A stretch of 64,000 bases of DNA, taken from contig NC_134354.1 in the NCBI RefSeq assembly GCF_048569485.1, positions 88,016,142-88,080,141 of the forward strand. The letters are read 5' to 3'. Made by a program: the position numbers and the translations under genes. The notes beneath the pieces were generated by a model. It was not told where the DNA came from and searched no databases. It saw nothing but the letters and a program-made list of their open reading frames with translations. Numbering within the stretch: position 1 is the first letter of the stretch; every line of letters begins with the position of its first letter. Origin of the DNA: Anomaloglossus baeobatrachus (Eukaryota; Chordata; Amphibia; Anura; Aromobatidae). This document shows, one piece after another, positions 56,701 to 64,000 of the stretch.

Positions 56701-57816
56701 GGAGGCGGCACGTGCACAGATGAGATATTGAGCCAAGAGCTCCATCTGCGCATGTACCAACTCCGGGCGCCATTATTTGAAGCCTGCACCGCTGACATTT
56801 TCAGTATAGCCCTTGCCTCACCACAGCGCCTGCAACCGCAGCACAGCCAAAGCAGGCCATGGCATTGCGCCTGCCTCCTGCTCTTCACCACCTCCTGGTA
56901 AGCTACAGGACCCAAATTTCTGAGAGGATAAGTGTGTCTTATAATCTGAAAAATACAGTGTGTGTTTATAATATATATTTAATTATTACACATATATACA
57001 CACTTTTTTTATTAAATATTTGTAGTGTTTTTCTGTGCAGTATTTTGCTATGTTTTAATTATATGGGCTACAGAATAGAGATTTTTGTTGTTTTCCTGGG
57101 GTCACGCTGGTATATAGTATCTGATGAGTCTCTCATGCAATTTACTAATGACAGTCGTCTCAAACTCTGCTGCGAGTGTGAGCCAAGTGTCATTCTGCTA
57201 TGCTTTGATTCTCTCAGATGGGAGAATAGTACAAGTGAGGAGAAGATGGAGACATTAATTTCTGCATTGCCCATCTCTGCGTATGAATAAAAAGTAGATA
57301 TATCAAGCTTCCACAAAAATATGGAGCATATGAGGGTGTTGGGTTTAAAACTTTATCAGTAAGTAAATTTGTCACTTTTCCCATTAGGCCTATCACATCA
57401 AGTGATTAAAACTAGCTAGCTGAATCCTTCTACGTTCCATGTAGAAAGAGGAAGTCACTTTTTCCTGCATGAGTCATTATTGCAAAAGTCTCTGGCAGGA
57501 TGGAGGAGAGAGCAGCTGGGTCAGTAGGTGAACAGGAGAATGATAAATTCAGGGACAAGAGACTTCCTGTTTCTACATGAAGAAAAGAGAAGAATTTACT
57601 GGATAGAAAAGCAAAATAAGCATAAGTGCACAGTGCCATATAATATTGCAATATATTAAGAGGAGAAAAAAAAACTGAGTACTTCTTTAAAAACACCATA
57701 AAACAACACCTCTTTGTGTAGTGTGTGCACTTACCTTGTACAGGCATTTCACTTATCCTCCTATTATTCGGTACAATCAGGTGGCCGGAAACTTCAATAT
57801 CTTCATCTATAGAGTC
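38909..57816 (-). CDS. Host gene for an unidentified coiled-coil protein, C-terminal seven exons
   Basis: Seven exons on the minus strand (57,735-57,816; 56,111-56,229; 44,845-44,946; 44,483-44,715; 42,833-42,905; 40,409-40,471; 38,909-39,091) join to 855 nt, 284 codons plus TGA, with every exon phase compatible and no internal stop. Six introns have AG acceptors; five donors are GT and one is GC. The product starts acidic (DSIDEDIEVSGHLIVPNN) and becomes a long charged alpha-helical coiled coil (KELLRLRKDFTTANQEKE, LAEAEKQLAKWEQEAANR, EEREKMKRKLQRILHRK). I do not recognise the family; a cytoskeletal, centrosomal, ciliary or kinetochore scaffold would fit but is not shown. The first exon here begins in phase 0 after an acceptor, so 5' exons lie upstream, probably beyond 64,000. 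Introns are filled with mobile elements; the exons are clean. Confidence 0.85.
39296..39327. repeat. (ATGT)n microsatellite
   Basis: About eight TATG/ATGT units near the Helitron 5' end, a normal internal feature of that family. Confidence 0.85.
39771..40118. repeat. 16-bp minisatellite, about 21 units, two variant blocks
   Basis: Unit AGACGGGGAAAGAGGC repeats about 13 times (39,800-39,990), then AGACGGGGAAAGAGAC about 8 times (to 40,118). Purine-only on the plus strand apart from C. Because 16 is not a multiple of 3, all frames stay open, which creates spurious 130-149 aa frames on both strands. Confidence 0.93.
40409..40471 (-). CDS. Coding exon f of the coiled-coil gene (GC donor)
   Basis: Twenty-one codons, EEVIFLKTQIKRVEENQSEL plus Q, after a TATACAG acceptor. 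The donor is CAG|GCAAGT, a GC-AG intron with otherwise perfect consensus. Phase 0 at both ends. The Helitron ends only 108 bp downstream. Confidence 0.85.
40640..41470. other. Intron sequence, nothing recognised
   Basis: AT-rich intron between exons e and f with no element ends, coding motifs or RNA genes that I can identify. Confidence 0.4.
41475..42116. mobile_element. Non-autonomous DNA element, about 640 bp
   Basis: Left AGGAACCTGTCATTAG and right CTGGTGACAGGATCCCT are imperfect inverted ends, and the interior is partly palindromic (GTGAGTATAAGCTG / CAGCTTATAAGG; TGATCTGCCC / GGGCAGATCA). It is related to the copy starting at 43,976. Flanks TTAA and ATAA hint at a short AT-rich target. 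Confidence 0.55.
42312..42717. mobile_element. Penelope-like terminal palindrome with target duplication
   Basis: A near-perfect palindrome (42,316-42,610, centre ACGGAG at 42,459-42,464, arms about 143 bp) carries GACGCGTTTCAGATCC, the same motif type as the PLE at 17,968. The flanks TACATCTAGATGG (42,299-42,311) and TACATCTAGACGG (42,718-42,730) are a 13-bp target duplication with one change. It looks like two inverted PLE terminal repeats with almost no body. Confidence 0.65.
42833..42905 (-). CDS. Coding exon e of the coiled-coil gene
   Basis: 73 nt, completing an arginine codon split with exon d and then 24 codons (SFALKVESTEQQVQEVQCRI...QQLK). Acceptor TTATTCAG, donor AAG|GTATGA. Heptad-like spacing of L/V/I fits a coiled coil. 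Confidence 0.85.
43087..43514. mobile_element. Palindromic non-autonomous element with TAA duplication
   Basis: Arms of about 190 bp are almost perfect inverted copies (GGGTATGTGCGCACGTTGCT ... its complement), separated by about 50 bp. TAA flanks both sides (43,084-43,086; 43,515-43,517). A 3-bp TWA duplication with G-rich ends suggests the PIF/Harbinger superfamily. Open frames on both strands are mirror artefacts. Confidence 0.75.
43716..43778. repeat. (CA)n microsatellite
   Basis: About 31 CA units preceded by GTGTGCGTGCG, in the intron between exons d and e. Confidence 0.95.
43976..44428. mobile_element. Non-autonomous DNA element, right end worn
   Basis: Starts AGGGAACCTGTCATATCAAA, related to the element at 41,475. 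Internal CCTGCAGAAATGGGATAATC pairs imperfectly with ATATCTTCAGGATAATAGTT at the right. Confidence 0.5.
44483..44715 (-). CDS. Coding exon d of the coiled-coil gene
   Basis: 233 nt, largest exon seen. Reads KMSFDQMVQLGRALLSR, then a non-helical link (TQDPTHVGSLAPDDVLKQLN), then a helix (HVHQQTRLQLAEAEKQLAKW). Acceptor TTTTTTTTAAG, donor GGAG|GTAAAA, ending in phase 2. Confidence 0.88.
44737..44773. repeat. (AAT)n microsatellite next to an acceptor site
   Basis: About 12 AAT units, reading ATT toward the exon d acceptor only about 20 bp away. The repeat and the T-rich tract form one continuous pyrimidine-rich/AT stretch within a 129-bp intron. Confidence 0.9.
44845..44946 (-). CDS. Coding exon c of the coiled-coil gene
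   Basis: Thirty-four codons (KELLRLRKDFTTANQEKEMV...DDIEKM), phase 0 at both ends. Acceptor TTCCTTAG, donor ATG|GTAATG. Dense in K, E and L, a coiled-coil composition. Its upstream intron spans 11.2 kb of repeats. Confidence 0.85.
44960..45687. other. Intron sequence, nothing recognised
   Basis: Intron stretch without clear element ends. A poly-A run of about 22 lies at 45,605-45,626. Confidence 0.4.
45688..45852. mobile_element. Worn non-autonomous element, left part (split by DIRS copy B)
   Basis: AAATGGAAGAATGAATGTTG through AATACAATTCACAAA matches 63,632-63,800 nearly base for base, and the match resumes at 51,548 after the DIRS element. Composition resembles the interior of the TTAA-type elements. 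Confidence 0.6.
46364..48720 (-). pseudogene. DIRS copy B recombinase / RNase H / RT remnants
   Basis: Pieces recognisable by KAHSARAVGASWALRHQA and TFTRHYQMHTYASADA (tyrosine recombinase), RIQSDNSTAVAYIYHQG (RNase H) and VIPYLDDFLVRA (RT palm). Same order as copy A. Broken, with many lesions. Confidence 0.82.
49181..49894 (-). pseudogene. DIRS copy B gag-like remnant
   Basis: A 237-aa minus-strand frame upstream (in element sense) of the RT, in the position of the DIRS gag-like gene. A shorter homologous frame is in copy A at 35,135-35,518. No motif identifies it beyond position; treated as part of the fossil. Confidence 0.5.
51691..54222. mobile_element. Giant palindromic non-autonomous element, about 2.5 kb
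   Basis: Centre near 52,970. The inner arms (about 52,150-52,965 and 52,980-53,785) are highly similar inverted copies; for example TACTCCACGGACCTCCAGCG near 52,820 and its complement near 53,105. Outer parts contain TCACTTGCGAG and ACTCGCACCTAACGTG with weaker pairing. I infer a foldback or hAT-like non-autonomous element. No convincing target duplication. Mirror-image frames (52,480-52,662 and 53,276-53,458 encode the same 60 aa) are artefacts. Confidence 0.7.
54353..55868. mobile_element. TTAA-type non-autonomous element carrying a nested MITE
   Basis: Begins CCCCTTCACAACTAATGAC after TTAA (54,349-54,352) and ends GCAGGGGGTGAAGGG (complement CCCTTCACCCCC). The right TTAA is worn. Several internal stretches match 58,400-59,340 (GAGCCCCAGATCC, CCGAAAAATGAGAAC, ACTGACCCGGAGAATCATC). 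Nested element at 54,432-54,809. Confidence 0.65.
54432..54809. mobile_element. Nested MITE, 378 bp, CGTTTTT-rich
   Basis: Ends GGCTAAGCTCGCACACTGCG and, from the right, GGCTATGTGTGCACAGTGCG; flanks TAA and TAT approximate a 3-bp TWA duplication. The interior is packed with GCGTTTTT and AAAAACGC repeats in both directions. Confidence 0.65.
56111..56229 (-). CDS. Coding exon b of the coiled-coil gene
   Basis: 119 nt finishing a glycine codon split with exon a and then 39 codons (INRMRISGVLKKMAGYECRN, EDLEFLKHVQNQEKAKVLK). Acceptor TCATGTAG, donor AAAG|GTACCA (weak). Ends in phase 0. Confidence 0.82.
56364..56962. mobile_element. Non-autonomous DNA element, about 600 bp
   Basis: Left CCGTATTGTTCGGTTTGTAA and right, read inward, CACTGTATTTTTCAGATTAT with TAAGACRCAC in both form inverted ends (a well-known vertebrate pattern, TTATAAGACGCACC). 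The interior is GC-richer. Frames inside are not protein-like. Confidence 0.6.
56963..57734. other. Intron sequence, nothing firm
   Basis: Intron between exons a and b. GGCAGGATGGAGGAGAGAGC and neighbours (57,440-57,600) look repeat-like, but I cannot define an element. Confidence 0.35.
57735..57816 (-). CDS. Coding exon a of the coiled-coil gene (most 5' exon in view)
   Basis: 82 nt, 27 codons plus one base: DSIDEDIEVSGHLIVPNNRR then ISEMPVQ. Acceptor CTTGTAG, donor CAAG|GTAAGT (strong). The other two frames contain stops, fixing phase 0. It begins mid-protein, so earlier exons exist upstream. Confidence 0.82.
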
Positions 57817-58063
57817 CTACAAGATACAACAGGTTTATAGCCAGGCCCATAAAATTACATGAGGGAAAGGAGGGTTTAGAAAAGATAGTTATCCATTTTC
57901 CTCATATACAGTGCCTTGCGAAAGTATTCGGCCCCCTTGAATTTTACAATCTTTTCCCACATTTCAGGCTTCAAACATAAAGATTAAAATTGTAATATTA
58001 TGGTGAAGAATCAACAAGGGGGTCACAATTGTGAAATTGAATGGAATATATTGCTTATTTTAA

Positions 58064-59357
58064 CCCCTTAACGACCCATGACGTACTAGGTACGTCATGG
58101 ATCGTGCGCCGGTAAGCCCCGCCCCCTGCCGCCGGCAGGCGGCGGCGAGACGCGCACATATCAGCTGTTATCAACAGCTGATATGTGTGCCTGCTAGCCG
58201 CGGGTGGAATCGCTTCCACCCGCGGCCATTAACCCCTTACATTTCGCTGCCAAAGTCTTGGCAGCGATATGTATATGGGCGCCGCCATGACAGTGACTTA
58301 CCCCGCCCCCACCGGAAGTTACGTGACATGATCACGTGACTTTCGGCGGTTGCCATAGTAGCACAGGGTCATATGATGACGCCTGTAGCTAACATGAGTC
58401 ACTTCCTCTCAATGCCGGAATACAGCCGGCATTGAAAGTGAAGCAGCAAATCTGCAGTTCTCAGCTCTGTAGCTGAGATCTGCAGATAGTGCAGAGCGAT
58501 CGGATTGCTGATCGCAATAGCCTCCTAGGGGGACTAGTAAAATAAAAAAAAAAAAAAAGTAAAAAAAAAAAAAGTTTTAAAAAATTAAAAAAAAAAAAAA
58601 AAACCTAAAAGTTCAAATCACCCCCCTTTCACCCCATTGAAAATTAAAGGGTTAAAAAAATAAAAAATACACACATATTTGGTATCGCCACGTTCAGAAA
58701 TGCCCGATCAATCAAAATATAAAATCAATGAATCTGATCAGTAAACGGCGTAGCGGCAAAAAAATTCCAAACGCCAAAATTACGTTTTTTGGTCGCCGCA
58801 AATTTTGCGCAAAATGCAATAACAGGCGATCAAAACGTAGCATCTGCGCAAAAATGGTACCGTTAAGAAAGTCAGGTCGAGACGCAAAAAATAAGCCATC
58901 ACTGAGCCTCAGATCCTGAAAAATGAGAACGCTACGGGTTTTGGAAAATGGCGCAAAACGTGTGCCACGTTTTTTGGACAAGCTTGTGAATTTTTTTTAA
59001 CCCCTTAGATACAAGTAAACCTATACATGTTTGGTGTCTACAAACTCGCACCGACCTGAGGCATCATACCCACACATCAGTTTTACCATATAGTGAACAC
59101 GGTGAATAAAATATCCCAAAAACTATTGTACAATCCCACTTTTTTTGCAATTTTTCCGCACTTGGAATTTTTTTGCCGTTTTCCAGTACACTATATGGTA
59201 AAACTTATGGTTTCATTTAAAAGTACAACTCGTCCCGCAAAAAACAAGCCCTCATATGGCAAGATTGATGGAAAAATAAAAAAAAGTTACGCCTCTCGGA
59301 AGAAGGGGAGCAAAAAACAAAAACGCAAAAACGGAAAGTGCCCGGGGGCTGAAGGGG
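58064..59357. mobile_element. Complete TTAA-flanked non-autonomous element (1,294 bp)
   Basis: TTAA at 58,060-58,063 and 59,358-59,361. Ends are CCCCTTAACGACCCATGACG and, read inward, CCCCTTCAGCCCCCGGGCAC. An internal small palindrome GACGTACTAGGTACGTC lies near 58,080 and AGCTGTTATCAACAGCT near 58,161. It is the best-preserved member of the TTAA family here. No coding capacity. Confidence 0.88.
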
Positions 59358-59597
59358 TTAAACTTTTTTAAAAAATAAAAAAAAACTGAAAATTGGGGTG
59401 TGCAATATTATTCAACCCCTTTACTTTCAGTGCAGCAAACTCACTCCAGAAGTTCATTGAGGATCTCTGAATGATATAATGTTGTCCTAAATTACTGATG
59501 ATGATAAATATAATCCACCTGTGTGTAATCAAGTCTCCGTATAAATGCACCTGCTCTGTGATAGTCTCAGTGTTCTGTTTACAGCACAGAGAGCATC

Positions 59598-60843
59598 ATG
59601 AAGAGCAAAGAACACAACAGGCAGGTCCGTGATACTGTTGTGGAGAAGTTTAGAGCCGGATTTGGTGATAAAAAGATTTTCAAAACTTTAAACAACCCAA
59701 GGAGCACTGTGCAAGCGATCATTTTGAAATGGAAGGAGTATCCTACCACTGCAAATCTACCAAGACCCGGCCGTCTATCCAAACTTTCATCTCAAACAAG
59801 GAGAAGACTGATCAGAGATGCAGCCAAGAGACCCATGATCACTCTGGATGAACTGCAGAGTTCTACAGCGGAGGTGGGAGAGTCTGTCCATAGGACAACA
59901 ATCAGTCGTACACTGCACAAATCTGGCCTTTATGGAAGAGTGGCAAGAAGAAAGCCATTTCTCAAAGCTATTCATAAAAAAAGTGTTGTTTAAAGTTTGC
60001 CACAAGCCACCTGGGACACACACCAAACATGTGGAAGAAGGTGCTCTGGTCAGATGAAACCAAAATCGAACTATTTGGGCACAATGCAAAACGATATCTT
60101 TGGCGTAAAAGCAACACAGCTCATCACCCTGAACACACCATCCCCACTGTCAAACATGGTAGTGGCAGAATCATGGTTTGGGACTGCTTTTCTTCAGCAG
60201 GGACAGGGAAGATGGGAAGATGGATGGAGCCAAATACAGGACCATTCTTAGCAAAATCTACAATTAAATGGTTCACAAAATCGTATCCAGGTGTTAAGGC
60301 CCAGTCACACACAACGACTTACCAGCGATCCCGAAAACGATGGGACCTGATAGGGATCGCTGGTAAGTCACTGGGAGGTCGCTGGTGAGATGTCACACAG
60401 TCAGACCTTACCAACGATGCAGGAACGATACAGGTCGCAGTAGCGACCTGTATAACGATCTCAGCAGTCACTGTGACCCTGTCACACAGTGTCAAACACA
60501 GCGATGTGTCCTGCCCAGTAGGACATCGCCTTTGAAGAAAATGGCCTGGACCATTCTGCAACGACTAGCGATCTCACAGCAGGGGCCTGATCGCTGGTAG
60601 ATGTCACACATAACGAGATCGCTAACGGGATCGCTACTGCGATATTTGCTACAGTAACCGTGACTCGGCAGCGATCTCGCTACCGATCTCGTGATGTGTG
60701 ACGGTCCCTTTAGAATGGCCATGTCACAGTCCAGACCTGAATCCAAATCGAGAATCTGTGGAAAGATCTGAAAACTGCTGTTCATAAACGCTCTCCATCC
60801 AACCTCACTCAGCTCCAGCTATTTGCAAAGGAAGAATGGGCAA
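59598..60843 (+). pseudogene. Tc1-type transposase pseudogene (copy 3)
   Basis: The N-terminal DNA-binding half is open at 59,598-59,993 (SKEHNRQVRDTVVEKFRAGF, then WKEYPTTANLPRPGRLSKLS with a GRPR-type hook). After a frameshift near 59,990 the catalytic part reads [20 protein letters not shown], with the first aspartate (60,029 onward). Between MEPNTGPFL and STIKWFTK a deletion has removed the segment that should hold the second catalytic aspartate (DNDPKH). The 413-bp insertion at 60,297 follows, and then a worn SPDLNP...ESV piece where the glutamate should be. Inactive on at least four counts. Confidence 0.85.
60297..60709. mobile_element. 413-bp MITE with TTA duplication, inside Tc1 copy 3
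   Basis: Ends AGGCCCAGTCACACACAACG and, from the right, AGGGACCGTCACACATCACG. TTA at 60,294-60,296 and 60,710-60,712. A TWA-type duplication points to PIF/Harbinger. The interior is rich in GATCGCT and AGCGATC inverted pairs. Confidence 0.75.
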
Positions 60844-61145
60844 GAATTTAAGTCTCTTGATGTGCAAAACTGATAGACACATACCAAGCGACTGCAGCTG
60901 TAATCCCAGCAAAAAGTGTCGCTACAAAGTATTAACTTAAAGGAGACAAATAATATTGCACGCCCCAATTTACAGTTATTTATTTTTTTAAAAAGTTTAA
61001 AATAAGCAATACATTTCGTTCAACTTCACAATTGTGTCCCACTTGTTGTTTAATAACATTACAATTTTTAGCTTTATGTTTGAAACCTGAAATGTGGGAC
61101 AAGGTTGAAAAAGTCAAGGGAGCCGAATACTTTCGCAAGGCACTG

Positions 61146-61380
61146 TATACTGTATTAAAAAAATAAAATAAATAATTTACTTCAAATGCTCTATTTTTCC
61201 TTTACCCCATGTTAGCTATTGAAGGTTGGTGTCATACCACTACTGATACAGAGGGAAAGGAAAGGGGAAAAGAAGAAAGGGGAAATAGGGAAAGGGGAAA
61301 ATAAATTTACCAATAGAAAACAAGGCAAAATTCTAGATCTACAGTGTATAGGGTAAAAATGCATTTTAAAAAAAAAATTA
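61146..61380. other. Unassigned A/G-rich stretch
   Basis: Includes a purine-rich segment (GGAAAGGAAAGGGGAAAAGA, about 61,255-61,300). No element ends or coding motifs seen. Confidence 0.35.
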
Positions 61381-62130
61381 AAGGGTTAGCCCCCCCCACC
61401 CCAAGCCAGCTTTCACCTTCGCCCAGGCCAATTTTTTCAGTTCTGACCAGTGACACTTTGGAGGTATGTGGCGAAGCACAACACCAGAAATTGTAACATA
61501 GGACAGAACAGCGGAGTGCTCCATCTCACCATAGTTAGTACCAGAGCTGGGCATCCTGAGTCGCAACTGCATCCAGCAATGCTAGTCATATAATGGAGGG
61601 CTGATATAGACTTGGGTGAACAGGTCGTCACGGAGGAGCTAAATGAACAAATGTGGCCTATCGGCAGGTCAGCAAGAACAGTTAGCAGGAACGGGGCCTA
61701 CAGGGCTGGGCTTGAACATGGCCGGAGCGCGATATTTTGTCTGATAGCACTTACTCCAATCTCATATTATGGAGCAATGCTGATCAGAAGGTTTTTTTAC
61801 TCATACCGATTTAGGAAAACAAAAATCATTGCATGCTGTGATTGGCAGTGTATATCGGACCGCACACATTCAAGTCTGAGGGAGCGTAGAATCCATAGAT
61901 GTCATCCGAGTACAGTCATAAGTCTGATATACGCTGACAGACAATGGAGAAGTTAATCCCTCCGTCTTTTCTGCACCTGTGCTCTGATTTTCCCATTGGA
62001 GATAATCAGAGCACACCGAATGACCGTTGGCTCACACTAGGATCAGCGTTTGAGCCGAGCATCATTAGTATTATTGGGCCGATTATCTCGCGTGGGAGAA
62101 CTTACGCTTGTGTGACCCCGGCCTAACAGG
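61381..62130. mobile_element. Worn TTAA-type element start plus MITE-like remnant
   Basis: TTAGCCCCCCCCACCCCAAGC with CCAGGCCAATTTTTTCAGTT and TCTGACCAGTGACA resembles the left end of the element at 29,739 (CAATTCTGACCAGTGTCA). From about 61,730 the sequence changes to a MITE-like segment ending TGTGTGACCCCGGCCTA near 62,126. Confidence 0.45.
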
Positions 62131-62580
62131 AGCTAGCTTAGATCGCTGCTGTTTATCAGATTAACAGCGGCAATTAAATGGGCTCTCTCATGGTGGGAAC
62201 TTATCACCATATCCTTTGGATAGAGGAAAACTTACCAATTGCTGGGGGTCAAACTGGTGGGCCCCCCCTCCGATCCCGACTAGTGGGGCTGTGAAGAGAT
62301 CTGTGTGAATGGAACAGTAGTCAATCAACTGAACCGACGTTCCTACCTTTCTCACTGGGACCACCGTAGACCGCTCAGAGCAGCGTTTGGCTAGTCTTTG
62401 GCACTCTCATAAGAACGATTGGAGCGGCAGTTCACATGACTGTCCACCATTCCGGTCACACGTAGCTCTTCAGCCCCCAGTATTCGGGATCGGTGGGGGT
62501 CTCAGGGCACCGCACCAGGGCATGGGATGAGTTGGGGGCGAAGAGCCAGGATTAGCACATCTAATGGATGCGCCACTTCT
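62131..62580. other. Unassigned, repeat-like
   Basis: Short CGATC- and GGGGTC-rich stretches look like a worn non-autonomous element, but no ends can be set. Confidence 0.3.
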
Positions 62581-62910
62581 GGGGCGGCTGTAGCCTACTA
62601 TTTGTAGGCTGGGGAGTGTCCAATGACAGTGGACCTCCCTAGTCTGAGAATACTAGACCACAGCTGTCCGCTTTACCTTGGCTGGTGATCCAATTTGGGG
62701 GGGGACCCCATGTTTTTTGTTTTAAATTATTTATTTATTTCATTTAAAACAGCGTGTCGTGCCCTCTATTTTGGATTACCAGCTAAGGTGAAGCTGCCAG
62801 CTGTGGTTTGCAGGGTGCAGCAGTCTGCTTTATCCTAGCTGGGTACAAAAGATATGGGGGACTCCACGTCGGGGGTTTTTTTTTTTTTAATTATTTATTT
62901 TTTGGCTAAA
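62581..62910. repeat. Diverged relative of the giant palindrome arm
   Basis: Contains GAGAATACTAGACCACAGCT, TTTAAATTATTTATTTATTT and paired TTGGCTGGTGATCC / GGATTACCAGCTAAGG, the same layout as the arm at 52,400-52,500 (CTGGTATT ... AATAAATAAATAA). Probably the same superfamily. Confidence 0.4.
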
Positions 62911-63200
62911 TGCAAGGCTAAGCACCCTTTAGTGCCACATGAAAGTCACAAAAGGGTGCCAGCTTAGAATATGCAGGTGAGTGGGACATTAAATGTCCTT
63001 CTCATTTATCCATCTATCCCTCCCTCTATTCATTCATTCATTCCTCTATCTCTGTCTTTATATCTATCTATACATTTCTATATCTACTCATCTATTTATC
63101 TTTCTTGCTCCTTCCGTTTTTTGCGGACCGCAAAAACGGAACAGTCATGTGAATGTAGCCTACATGTGTTCCCTATGGGGGTAGGGGTCGGTACAGAGCG

Positions 63201-63201
<1 letters not shown>

Positions 63202-63259
<58 letters not shown>
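63202..63259. repeat. (GT)n microsatellite
   Basis: About 28 GT units. The frames of poly-CV and poly-TH across it are artefacts. Confidence 0.95.
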
Positions 63260-63260
<1 letters not shown>

Positions 63261-63631
63261 TGGGGAAGGGTTGCAGGGCCCGGTGTGTGTGTGGTGCAGA
63301 GCCCGATGTGGGGCTGTTATTTCCAATGCTAGAGTGATAACATGTCAAGTGCTGGGGCAGAATACTGACAGGGAATGTGTGTGCAGAGGGCGGGCAGGGG
63401 GCGAGGCTGGACACTGAGGCCGGACGGTGCCAGCTCTGACTGAGGTTTTGCACAGGAAGTGGTCGGTTTGCTAGAGCTGAATGTAAACAAGGAGCTGCAG
63501 AGAATAAAGGGTGAATTCAAGAGGAACAGAAGTTAGTAAACAAATAGTAACAATGTAGGGGTGTTTTATATATGTCAATACTGCACAGATAAACTCAAAA
63601 TTTTTGGATAAGCTAATGTCGGACAACTCCT
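63260..63631. other. Repeat-like stretch, unassigned
   Basis: CAGGAAGTGGTCGGTTTGCT and GTAAACAAGGAGCTGCAGAG are reminiscent of widespread amphibian non-autonomous elements. No ends found. Confidence 0.3.
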
Positions 63632-63832
63632 TTAAATGGAAGAATGAATGTTGTTATTCAAAACTGCAACTCAACAAAAATAAGCGCTTATACGACGATG
63701 TGGACGCAAAACAACAACACAAAAAAAAAAAAGTTGCAGCTTTTGGAAGAAGGCACTACACCGATAAATAGCTCTGATACAGTCAATACAATTCACAAAA
63801 TCATAACAATACATGAGAGGGAAAATAAAAAA
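63632..63832. mobile_element. Worn non-autonomous element, intact relative of the DIRS copy B target
   Basis: Matches 45,688-45,852 joined to 51,548-51,580, and so shows the pre-insertion sequence ATTCACAAAATCATAACAAT. It is interrupted at 63,833 by a third DIRS element. Confidence 0.65.
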
Positions 63833-64000
63833 GAGAATTTTGTTACTTACCGTAAATTCTTTTTCTTATAGTTCCGACATGGGAGACCCAGACCATGGGT
63901 GTATAGCTTCTGCCTCCGGAGGACACACAAAGTACTACACTAAAAGTGTAGCTCCTGCCTCCGAGCATATACACCCCCTGGATGACAAATCTAACCAGTT
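63833..64000 (-). mobile_element. DIRS-type retroelement, copy C (start only, cut by window edge)
   Basis: GAGAATTTTGTTACTTACCG, GGGAGACCCAGACCATGGGT and CCTCCGGAGGACACACAAAG parallel the left terminal repeat of copies A and B, with enough differences to be another subfamily. The body lies beyond 64,000. Confidence 0.75.

Larger units (their letters stand above)
57909..61145 (+). mobile_element. Tc1/mariner-type DNA transposon (copy 3) with two nested insertions
   Basis: Inverted ends start CAGTGCCTTGCGAAAGTATT and remain similar for about 200 bp, with TA on both sides (57,907-57,908; 61,146-61,147). The element without its insertions is about 1.52 kb. The long arms let each insertion be checked: the right arm (ATTGCTTATTTTAAACTTTT, complement of 60,980-61,010) is the uninterrupted form of the left-arm insertion site. 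Confidence 0.93.

Noticed and set aside
62971-63417. 148-aa plus-strand frame with a serine/isoleucine-rich start
   Set aside because: Low-complexity ATCT/ATTC tract followed by the GT microsatellite.
63096-63453. Frames with poly-CV or poly-TH runs
   Set aside because: Translation of the (GT)n microsatellite.

Overview
This is repeat-dominated vertebrate nuclear DNA, most likely from an amphibian and probably a frog or toad. The inference rests on the mix of elements: Tc1-like transposons with familiar amphibian-type termini, tyrosine-recombinase (DIRS-type) retroelements, Penelope-like elements (PLEs), a CR1-clade LINE, a Helitron and many TTAA-flanked non-autonomous elements, together with a host gene split by element-filled introns. 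No bacterial-style genes, rRNA or tRNA genes were seen.

Layout. (1) 1-22,237: a degenerate tandem array of units of about 2 kb. In the left part the unit is a 1.25-kb palindrome (ends TGTTAC...GTAACA) plus a spacer of about 0.9 kb, repeating every 2.15 kb. Each palindrome arm carries CCAAT boxes, a CRE-like site and a TATA box pointing inward. Farther right the units are older and carry an LTR-like block instead. Sibling copies serve as natural empty sites, dating three insertions into the array: a Tc1-like element (5,297-6,940, itself hit by an 84-bp TTAA element), a nearly whole Tc1-like element (10,619-12,270, one in-frame stop) and a Ty3/gypsy-type LTR element in reverse orientation (14,681-20,933, with a nested PLE). 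(2) 22,256-28,100: fossils: a chromodomain-bearing gypsy pol remnant, non-autonomous DNA elements and a decayed DIRS pol remnant. (3) 28,100-38,574: one CR1-clade LINE split by a TTAA element holding a G-rich minisatellite and by a 6.3-kb DIRS element. (4) 38,620-57,816: the 3' half of a host protein-coding gene on the minus strand. Seven exons join in perfect phase to give 284 C-terminal residues of a coiled-coil protein that I cannot name. Its introns hold a Helitron, a PLE, palindromic elements, a second DIRS copy and a giant palindrome of about 2.5 kb. (5) 57,909-64,000: a Tc1-like element with two nested insertions, further non-autonomous elements, microsatellites and the start of a third DIRS element cut by the window edge.

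The only gene with clear host coding constraint is the minus-strand coiled-coil gene; its start and 5' exons lie beyond 57,816 or outside the window. The most interesting structures are the amplified palindromes with convergent promoter-like arms, the target-duplication-free insertion signature shared by the DIRS copies, the paired splice-like sites at DIRS ends (one copy sits in sense inside a host intron), and the unidentified coiled-coil gene itself. All statements come from reading the sequence; no database search or alignment program was run.
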